Below are positions 1 through 6,289 of a stretch of 7,642 nt of DNA, in pieces (the stretch's first letter is position 1; each line of letters starts with the position of its first letter). The position numbers and the translations under genes were made by a program. A model generated the notes under the pieces. That model worked only from the letters and a program-made list of their open reading frames with translations, was not told the origin of the DNA and made no database searches. Where the stretch lies: contig CAIQGU010000507.1 in NCBI GenBank assembly GCA_903871435.1, positions 1 to 7,642 of the forward strand. Reading direction: 5' to 3'. The stretch is from an uncultured Burkholderiales bacterium (GTDB taxonomy: Bacteria; Pseudomonadota; Gammaproteobacteria; Burkholderiales; Burkholderiaceae_F).

Positions 1-393
1 GCCCAAAGCCTGCATCCGGTAGCCGGTCAGGGATTCAACCTGGGGATACGCGACTGCGCCTGCCTGGTGGATTGCCTGGCGCAGGCGCCGATTGGCGCAG
101 CAGCTAGCGCCGCCAGCGGGGCGGTCGGTGCCACCGATCCGCTGCAGGCACTGCACCGCTACGCCGCGCGCCGCCGTCTGGACCGCACCTTGTTCCCCGC
201 ACTGACCAACGCCCTGCCGCGTGTTTTTTCCTCGACACTGCGGCCGGTGGTCGTGGCGCGGTCGCTTGCCTTGGTGGCGATGGACCTCGTGCCGGCGCTG
301 CGCCGGCCGTTTACGCGCATGCTGATGTATGGGGCAAGTGCGTCCACCCTCACCCTGCCCTCTCCCGCGACGCGGGAGAGGGTGAGCACGTAG
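1..393 (+). CDS. ubiH: UbiH/Coq6-family FAD-dependent hydroxylase, C-terminal part (5' end outside window)
   Basis: The reading frame is open from base 1 to the TAG at 391-393 and gives 130 residues. Fragment residues 5-18 read HPVAGQGFNLGIRD. This is the second FAD-contacting motif (D-x-x-H-P-x-x-G-Q-G-x-N-x-G-x-x-D) of the UbiH/UbiF/VisC/Coq6 aromatic hydroxylases, which add hydroxyl groups to the ring during ubiquinone synthesis at the inner membrane. The rest (LHRYAARRRLDR, then FTRMLMYGAS) matches the helical C-terminal part of the family. The final residues, about STLTLPSPATRERVST, do not look like the family; they are encoded by the palindromic repeat at 349-386, which also leads into the stop codon. 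The choice of UbiH over sister enzymes (UbiF, UbiI, VisC) is tentative because the N-terminal two thirds is missing. A 199-base gap separates it from dusB on the same strand. Confidence 0.8.
   Translation, partial: AQSLHPVAGQGFNLGIRDCACLVDCLAQAPIGAAASAASGAVGATDPLQALHRYAARRRLDRTLFPALTNALPRVFSSTLRPVVVARSLALVAMDLVPALRRPFTRMLMYGASASTLTLPSPATRERVST
349..386. repeat. Perfect palindromic intergenic-type repeat at the 3' end of ubiH
   Basis: CCCTCTCCCGCG (358-369) and CGCGGGAGAGGG (371-382) are perfect 12-base inverted arms around a single A. An outer CTCA (349-352) pairs with TGAG (383-386) across a 5-base bulge. The arms are REP-like, and the CCCTCTCCC/GGGAGAGGG type is, to my memory, a widely dispersed repeat in high-G+C proteobacteria. 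It lies inside the coding frame of the ubiH fragment, just before the TAG. The RNA hairpin could stabilise the 3' end or slow transcription, but no T-run follows, so it is not a textbook intrinsic terminator. Confidence 0.8.
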
Positions 394-421
394 CGCATCA
401 TTTGTTCCCTGCCTGTAGCCT

Positions 422-470
422 GCGCCATATAGGGCGCGGTCGCATTGGTGGCGCGAAGCGGTGCTTCGCG
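422..470. repeat. Two adjacent short hairpins in the ubiH-dusB gap
   Basis: GCGCC (422-426) pairs with GGCGC (433-437) over a 6-base loop. CGCGAAGC (452-459) pairs perfectly with GCTTCGCG (463-470) over a 3-base loop. The second is a stable 8-base-pair stem, but AAACCCC follows instead of a T-run. Together they look like part of an intergenic repeat element (a GCGAAGC-type palindrome next to AGGGCGC). They may help end ubiH transcription; that is inference. Confidence 0.5.
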
Positions 471-491
471 AAACCCCACGTCCGCCCTGCA

Positions 492-567
492 GCGCGGGAG
501 AGCGTGCGCGTTCAATGAAATTCGGTTGGGTTGTCTCGACGCTTCGGGTAACATCCTCTCCCCCGCG
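492..567. repeat. Decayed arms similar to the 358-382 palindrome
   Basis: GCGCGGGAGAGCG (492-504) resembles the right arm of the palindrome at 358-382. CCTCTCCCCCGCG (555-567) resembles its left arm with extra C bases. The two face each other across about 50 bases and could form a long imperfect stem, or be relics of separate repeat copies. The candidate -35/-10 pair at 526-554 lies between them. Confidence 0.35.
526..554 (+). promoter_or_regulatory. Weak sigma70-like promoter candidate upstream of dusB
   Basis: TTGGGT (526-531) and TAACAT (549-554) are 17 bases apart, matching the -35 and -10 consensus at 3 of 6 and 4 of 6 positions. Transcription would start around 561, about 30 bases before the dusB ATG. 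It is the best-placed candidate I could see for the dusB-fis cluster. Matches this weak arise by chance, so the call is speculative. Confidence 0.2.
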
Positions 568-592
568 TTAAATCCCGCCAAAAAATTCCGCG

Positions 593-1825
593 ATGAAGAT
601 CGGCGTCTACGAATTACCCAACCGCGTGTTCGCGGCGCCCATGGCCGGCATCGCCGACCGGCCGCTGCGCCGCCTGTGGCGCGCGATGGGCGCGGGGTAC
701 GCCGTGGGGGAGATGACGACCGCGGATCCGCGCCTGCGCAACAGCGCGAAGACCAGTCGTCGGCTGCGCATAGACGCCGATACCGATGTTCCCTTGGAAG
801 CCGTATTCGCACGCAGGGGCATCGCTTCCCAAATGGAATCACTTGCATCAGCCGGTGCCGGGCGCGGGCCAGCCGGCCCCGCTGGGCCGAGCGCGCCAAC
901 TCCCGCACGGTTCGGCACCGCGCCCGATGGACCCGTGGCCGTCCAATTGGCTGGCGCCGATCCCGCCATGCTGGCCGATGCGGCGCGCTACAGCGTCGAC
1001 CTGGGCGCACAGATCATCGACATCAACATGGGTTGCCCGGTCAAGAAAGTCTGCAATTCGGCCTGCGGGTCGGCCTTGCTGCGCGATGAAGCGCTGGTCG
1101 CACGCATCATCGAAGCGGTGGTGGCCGCCGTGGATGTGCCGGTAACCCTCAAGTTGCGCACGGGCTGGTCGCCAGACAGCCGCAACGCCGTGCGCATCAG
1201 CCAGATGGCCGAAGCGGCGGGTATACAAATGTTGACGCTGCATGGCCGCACGCGCGCCTGCGGATTCGGCGGCCATGCGGAATACGACACCATCGCCGAG
1301 GTCAAGACCCGCGTGGCGGTTCCCGTGGTGGCCAACGGTGATATCGACAGTCCGGAAAAAGCGCAGTTAGTACTGGCCCACACCGGGGCCGACGCCGTGA
1401 TGATCGGCCGCGCCGCACAAGAGCGGCCCTGGATTTTTGCCGAGATCGATCATTACCTGCGACTCGGCATGCGCATGGCGCCCCCCAGCATCGCCGAGGT
1501 GCAGCCGCTGCTGCTGCAGCACCTCGATGAGCACTACCTGCACTATGGCGAGCCCATGGGCGCACGAACAGCGCGCAAGCGCATTCATTTTCTGGCACGC
1601 AAGCTGCGTGGCGGGCATGAACTCTGCGACCGTGTGAATCAAACGGATGATTACGCAGGGCAGCGTCGCGCATTCGAAGAATTTTTGCAGGAGGCTGCTG
1701 CACGCGGCCGTTTTTTTGAGTACATTGAGGCAGCGGTTCCGGTGCGTGGATCGGAGCTCGCGCGACGGCCGTCACCGGAAAACACGCCGGAAGAAATACG
1801 GCATCGCGAGCTGCAATGGGCCTGA
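593..1825 (+). CDS. dusB: tRNA-dihydrouridine synthase B with an internal insertion
   Basis: This FMN enzyme reduces uridines in the tRNA D-loop to dihydrouridine with NADPH. The product is 410 residues, against about 320 for E. coli DusB. Residues 15-23 (APMAGIADR) are the family's N-terminal signature. INMGCPVKKV holds the catalytic cysteine, Cys148, followed by GSALLRDE. FMN-barrel motifs follow: TLKLRTGW (Lys187), LTLHGRTR (His217), ANGDI (248-251) and IGRAAQ. The start MKIGVYELPN fits the family, although no clear Shine-Dalgarno is visible. Between SRRL (55-58) and PVAVQLAG (from 114) there are 55 residues where relatives have about 7. The segment is rich in Ala, Gly and Pro (PAGPAGPSAPTPA) and moves the catalytic cysteine from about position 100 to 148. 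The C-terminus also runs some 40 residues past the usual end. fis lies downstream on the same strand, as in the enterobacterial dusB-fis operon. Confidence 0.93.
   Translation: MKIGVYELPNRVFAAPMAGIADRPLRRLWRAMGAGYAVGEMTTADPRLRNSAKTSRRLRIDADTDVPLEAVFARRGIASQMESLASAGAGRGPAGPAGPSAPTPARFGTAPDGPVAVQLAGADPAMLADAARYSVDLGAQIIDINMGCPVKKVCNSACGSALLRDEALVARIIEAVVAAVDVPVTLKLRTGWSPDSRNAVRISQMAEAAGIQMLTLHGRTRACGFGGHAEYDTIAEVKTRVAVPVVANGDIDSPEKAQLVLAHTGADAVMIGRAAQERPWIFAEIDHYLRLGMRMAPPSIAEVQPLLLQHLDEHYLHYGEPMGARTARKRIHFLARKLRGGHELCDRVNQTDDYAGQRRAFEEFLQEAAARGRFFEYIEAAVPVRGSELARRPSPENTPEEIRHRELQWA
767..931 (+). other. In-frame low-complexity insertion in dusB (DusB residues 59-113)
   Basis: From memory of betaproteobacterial DusB, the stretch between the RRL and PVAVQ anchors should be about 7 residues; here it is 55. 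The extra ~48 residues start with an ordinary-looking segment (DVPLEAVFARRGIASQMESL) and then become Ala/Gly/Pro-rich. The reading frame is kept on both sides. The position, just before the strand preceding the catalytic loop, would be a surface loop of the TIM barrel. An imperfect GC-rich inverted repeat (GGCCAGC near 866 against GCTGGGCC) lies inside, but no clear mobile-element ends are visible. Confidence 0.6.
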
Positions 1826-2002
1826 CACCACGCAATAGAGAAGCCGCAGTACGCAACTGCCCGTACGCCATAGCCGGTAACGCCATGGCTCCCGCAGAAA
1901 GCGTATCAACAGCAACCAGTGAGTTTGAACATGCACGCCGCGCCAGCACGTCCGCAAAGCCGGATGACCGCGCGACTGCATTCCTCGGGGGAGGAACGTC
2001 GC
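1826..2002. other. Gap between dusB and fis (177 bases)
   Basis: I see no hairpin with a T-run, no clear promoter and no RNA gene here. The fis frame is open through the second half, with in-frame GTG at 1919 and ATG at 1931, so part of it could code for a still longer Fis N-terminus. Neither start has a recognisable ribosome binding site. Confidence 0.4.
1987..1996 (+). promoter_or_regulatory. Ribosome binding site that sets the fis start
   Basis: GGGGGAGGAA contains GAGGA (1991-1995) seven bases before GTG 2003. It is the best Shine-Dalgarno in this region and favours GTG 2003 over GTG 1919 (none visible) and ATG 2012 (spacing too long). Confidence 0.6.
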
Positions 2003-2446
2003 GTGAACCGCATGGCAGCGCGCAAGGACAATGCATCAACGGCAAAAAGGCCCCAGTCGGGTATGGCAACCGGGAATACCAGCGCCGTCAAGGCTGCACC
2101 GCAAGCGGCCAATGGCGAACGATCCTCGCCGGTACTGATCGAACGCCGGGTCAACGGGGCGCGTGATCCTTCGCAGACCCGATCGGCCAATGCGGCAGCG
2201 CAATCGGCCGATCAGGCGGGAGAATCGCTGGAACAATGCGTGTTTCGCAGCCTGGACCAGTATTTCTCCAACCTGGATGGCGCCAAGCCGCACGCCCTGC
2301 ACGAGATGGTTCTGGGCGCCATAGAAAAACCCCTGCTGCAGTTCGCCCTGCAGCGCTGCGAGGGCAACCAGTCCGCCGCGGCAGACCTGCTGGGCATCAA
2401 TCGCAACACGCTGCGGCGCAAGCTGCAGGATTACGGCGTGAACTGA
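2003..2446 (+). CDS. fis: Fis-family DNA-binding protein with long N-terminal extension
   Basis: Fis is a small nucleoid-associated protein that bends DNA as a homodimer and tunes growth-rate-dependent promoters, recombination and chromosome structure. Read from GTG 2003 it is 147 residues; E. coli Fis has 98, and betaproteobacterial forms, from memory, about 75-85. The last ~74 residues (from about ESLEQCVFRSL) align with whole Fis: dimer helices A-B (ALHEMVLGAIEKPLL), then the helix-turn-helix GNQSAAADLLGINRNTLRRKLQ near residues 122-142. The ~73 residues before that are polar and rich in Ala, Ser, Arg, Gln and Asn, probably disordered, with no recognised domain. No ATG, GTG or TTG in frame lies just before the core; the nearest is ATG 2063. 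Some extension therefore seems real unless a CTG is used. It ends 15 bases before purH, so the two are probably co-transcribed. Confidence 0.85.
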   Translation: MNRMAARKDNASTAKRPQSGMATGNTSAVKAAPQAANGERSSPVLIERRVNGARDPSQTRSANAAAQSADQAGESLEQCVFRSLDQYFSNLDGAKPHALHEMVLGAIEKPLLQFALQRCEGNQSAAADLLGINRNTLRRKLQDYGVN

Positions 2447-2461
2447 GCAGCGGAATCTGAA

Positions 2462-4026
<1,565 letters not shown>

Positions 4027-4027
<1 letters not shown>

Positions 4028-4632
4028 TGCAAAGCGCCATCACGCGCCGCATCATCGGCATCGATCCCGGGCTCAACCGCACGGGCTACGGCATCATCGA
4101 AGTTTGCGGGGGCAGCATGCGCTGGGTCGATTCCGGCGTCATCCGCGTGCCGGCCGGTGAGCTACCAGAACGCCTGGAAACCATCCTGCGGGAACTCGCG
4201 CTAGTGATCACGCGCACCGCACCGGATGAAGCCTCGGTGGAAAAGGTCTTCGTCAACGTTAATCCCAAGTCCACCTTGCTGCTGGGGCAGGCCCGGGGCG
4301 CCGCTATCTGCGCGGCGGTGGCAGCAGGGGTCGGCGTGTTCGAATACAGCGCACTGGAAGTCAAGCAGGCCACCACCGGCTATGGCCGTGCGGATAAATT
4401 GCAGATGCAGAAGATGGTGCAGCGCCTGCTGAGCCTGGATCATGCCCCGCCCAGCGATGCCGCCGATGCCCTGGCCTGCGCCATCTGCCATGCCCACGCG
4501 TCCGCTCGTTCGCAAGGCGTAGCCGCGCAACTGGCGGCCCTGGGCGGCAAGACCGGCGCGCGCCGCAGCACGCGCGGCGGCGGGTCGGCCAAGGCCCGCA
4601 GCGCCTGGCGCAGTTTTGCGGAGGGCAAGTGA
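4027..4632 (+). CDS. ruvC: Holliday-junction endonuclease RuvC
   Basis: RuvC is a dimeric nuclease that cuts four-way DNA junctions symmetrically after RuvAB branch migration. The product is 201 residues. All four metal-binding acidic residues are present at the expected spacing: Asp13 (IGIDPG), Glu72 (VEKVF), Asp144 and Asp147 (PPSDAADA). These correspond to E. coli Asp7, Glu66, Asp138 and Asp141 shifted by six. The lysines of EVKQ (113) and ADK (124) also fit. The start ATG 4027 overlaps the purH stop as TGATG, pointing to translational coupling; a longer open frame back to 3919 is only purH read in another frame. After about residue 165 there is a basic, Gly/Ser/Arg-rich tail ([14 protein letters not shown]...) longer than in E. 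coli RuvC (173 residues), probably disordered. ruvA starts one base after the stop. Confidence 0.95.
4620..4625 (+). promoter_or_regulatory. Ribosome binding site that sets the ruvA start
   Basis: GGAGGG at the end of ruvC lies eight bases before GTG 4634. It supports the GTG start (giving the family-typical VIGRLVG, read as MIGRLVG) over the upstream in-frame TTG at 4616. Confidence 0.75.
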
Positions 4633-4633
4633 G

Positions 4634-5218
4634 GTGATCGGTCGGCTGGTTGGCACGCTGCTGGAAAAACGCCCGCCTGCATTATTGCTGGACGTGGGCG
4701 GCGTGGGCTACGAGATCGACGCCCCCATGAGTACCTTTTATGGATTACCGGCGGTGGGCGAGCGCGTCATCCTGTTGACGCATATGGTCGTGCGCGAGGA
4801 CGCGCACCTTTTATACGGCTTTGCCACGGCAGCCGAACGCACCGCCTTTCGCGCCTTGATCCGCATCTCCGGCGTCGGCTCGCGCACTGCGCTGTCCGTG
4901 CTGTCTGGCATGAGTGTTGAGGAATTGGCCCAGGCCGTGACGCTGCAGCAAAGCGCGCTGCTTACGCGGGTGCCGGGGATCGGGACCAAGACAGCGGAAC
5001 GGCTACTGCTGGAACTCAAAGGGAAGCTGGGGGCGGCTCTGGAGGGCGTGGGGGCTGCGGGTACAGGCGCGGCTGATTCGCTCACCGACATCTTGCGCGC
5101 CCTTGCCGCACTGGGTTATTCGGAGCGCGAGGCTGCCGCAGCCGCCAAGCAGGTGCCGGCGGGCACCGGCGTGTCGGATGGGATACGGCTGGCTTTACAA
5201 TCACTGGGAAAGCGCTGA
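4634..5218 (+). CDS. ruvA: Holliday-junction branch migration protein RuvA
   Basis: RuvA tetramers hold the Holliday junction in a square-planar form and load the RuvB motors. From GTG 4634 the protein has 194 residues (E. coli 203). The N-terminal OB-fold begins (M)[11 protein letters not shown] and includes [16 protein letters not shown] carries the acidic pin, Glu55-Asp56, at the same numbers as E. coli. Two helix-hairpin-helix motifs follow: [10 protein letters not shown] (about 78-87) and [20 protein letters not shown] (113-132). After an Ala/Gly linker (about 133-147), the small C-terminal domain that contacts RuvB is present ([19 protein letters not shown] ... [11 protein letters not shown]). 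The start lies one base after the ruvC stop, so coupled translation is likely. Nothing seems missing. Confidence 0.95.
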   Translation: MIGRLVGTLLEKRPPALLLDVGGVGYEIDAPMSTFYGLPAVGERVILLTHMVVREDAHLLYGFATAAERTAFRALIRISGVGSRTALSVLSGMSVEELAQAVTLQQSALLTRVPGIGTKTAERLLLELKGKLGAALEGVGAAGTGAADSLTDILRALAALGYSEREAAAAAKQVPAGTGVSDGIRLALQSLGKR

Positions 5219-5252
5219 CACCCTCACCGCTGTCCTCACCCGCAGGTCCCCT

Positions 5253-6236
5253 TTGCAAGACGACCGCCTCGTAGCCGCCAACCCCACCTCCCCCAACGAG
5301 GAGGCGGTAGAGCGCGCCCTACGCCCCCAACGCCTCGCCGAATACGTCGGCCAGGCCAAGATCCGCGAACAGCTGGAAATCTTCATCACAGCCGCCCGCA
5401 ACCGCAACGAATCCCTGGACCACGTCCTGCTCTTCGGCCCCCCCGGCCTGGGCAAGACCACCCTCGCGCACATCGTCGCCCACGAGATGGGCGTGCACCT
5501 GCGCCAGACCAGCGGCCCCGTGCTCGAGCGTCCTGGTGATCTTGCCGCCCTGCTCACCAACCTCGAACGCAACGACGTTCTCTTCATCGACGAAATCCAT
5601 CGCCTCAGCCCCGTCGTGGAGGAAATCCTCTACCCGGCGCTGGAGGATTTCCAGATCGACATCATGATCGGCGAAGGCCCGGCGGCCCGCTCGATCAAGA
5701 TCGACCTGCCGCCCTTCACCCTGGTGGGCGCCACCACCCGCGCCGGCATGCTCACCAATCCGCTGCGGGACCGCTTTGGCATCGTGGCGCGCTCGGGAAG
5801 GCTGCTGCAGGCCCAGCTGGAGGCCGAGGGCGCCCGCGAAATCGCGCGCCGGGCACGCGGCACGCCGCGCATCGCCAATCGCCTGTTGCGCCGCGTGCGC
5901 GATTTTGCCGAGGTGCGTGAAAACGGCCAGATCACGCAGGCAGTAGCCGACCGCGCGCTGGGCATGTTGGAAGTGGACGGCATGGGCCTGGACGTGATGG
6001 ACCGCAAACTGCTGCGGGCGGTGATCGACCGCTTCGCCGGCGGTCCAGTGGGTATCGACAACCTTGCCGCAGCGATCGGCGAAGAGCGCGACACCCTGGA
6101 GGATGTGGTGGAGCCCTTTCTCATCCAGCAGGGGCTGCTGCAACGCACGCCGCGCGGGCGTATTGCCTCGCCCGAGGCTTACCGGCACTTTGGCGTGATT
6201 GCGCCGGCACAGGGGCAGACGGGGTCGCTCCTCTAG
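5253..6236 (+). CDS. ruvB: Holliday-junction branch migration ATPase RuvB, with an apparent 15-residue deletion
   Basis: RuvB is the AAA+ hexameric motor that pumps DNA through the RuvA-bound junction. From TTG 5253 it has 327 residues (E. coli 336). Visible motifs: Walker [10 protein letters not shown] (62-70), Walker B LFIDEIHR (110-117), sensor 1 GATTRAG (159-165), arginine finger in RDRFG (Arg174), sensor 2 GTPRIANR (Arg206), and the C-terminal winged helix with [24 protein letters not shown] and RTPRGR. Right after RFGIVAR the family continues with LEFY and a helix (E. coli LEFYQVPDLQYIVSR) before SA.... Here GIVAR runs straight into [14 protein letters not shown], so 15 residues at the ATPase/middle-domain junction are absent while the flanks align gap-free. 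TTG 5253 has AGG six bases upstream and gives DDRLVAA before the core. No ATG or GTG lies between the ruvA stop and the core; ATG 5178 would overlap ruvA by 41 bases. Confidence 0.93.
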   Translation: MQDDRLVAANPTSPNEEAVERALRPQRLAEYVGQAKIREQLEIFITAARNRNESLDHVLLFGPPGLGKTTLAHIVAHEMGVHLRQTSGPVLERPGDLAALLTNLERNDVLFIDEIHRLSPVVEEILYPALEDFQIDIMIGEGPAARSIKIDLPPFTLVGATTRAGMLTNPLRDRFGIVARSGRLLQAQLEAEGAREIARRARGTPRIANRLLRRVRDFAEVRENGQITQAVADRALGMLEVDGMGLDVMDRKLLRAVIDRFAGGPVGIDNLAAAIGEERDTLEDVVEPFLIQQGLLQRTPRGRIASPEAYRHFGVIAPAQGQTGSLL

Positions 6237-6243
6237 TGCACCT

Positions 6244-6273
6244 GCGGATGCCGGCCTGGCGGCCGGGATCCGC
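6244..6273. terminator. Strong hairpin between convergent genes, likely bidirectional terminator
   Basis: GCGGAT (6244-6249) pairs with ATCCGC (6268-6273), and CCGGCC (6251-6256) pairs with GGCCGG (6261-6266) around a TGGC loop, with a single G-G mismatch. This is 12 base pairs, GC-rich, placed 7 bases after the ruvB stop and about 16 bases beyond the receptor stop on the other strand. There is no T-run on either side, so it would be a non-canonical terminator or 3'-end stabiliser. A dispersed repeat is the alternative. Confidence 0.6.
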
Positions 6274-6289
6274 GCGGAACGCTACCAAG

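Noticed and set aside
159..1010. Minus-strand open frame (283 codons) opposite ubiH and dusB
   Set aside because: Arg-rich translation with no family features, crossing two plus-strand genes and the repeat region.
1302..2069. Minus-strand open frame (255 codons) opposite dusB and the fis leader
   Set aside because: No recognisable domain, and it runs across the dusB catalytic-barrel coding region.
1816..2166. Plus-strand open frame (116 codons) from the end of dusB into fis
   Set aside because: It overlaps the fis frame, has no Shine-Dalgarno, and its translation resembles nothing I recognise. The fis frame with GAGGA-GTG explains the region better.
5103..5252. Extended RuvB N-terminus starting inside ruvA
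   Set aside because: The residues are ruvA codons in another frame, with no family similarity. The core is reached from TTG 5253.
5319..6188. Minus-strand open frame (289 codons) opposite ruvB
   Set aside because: His/Ala/Gly-rich shadow of the conserved RuvB frame.
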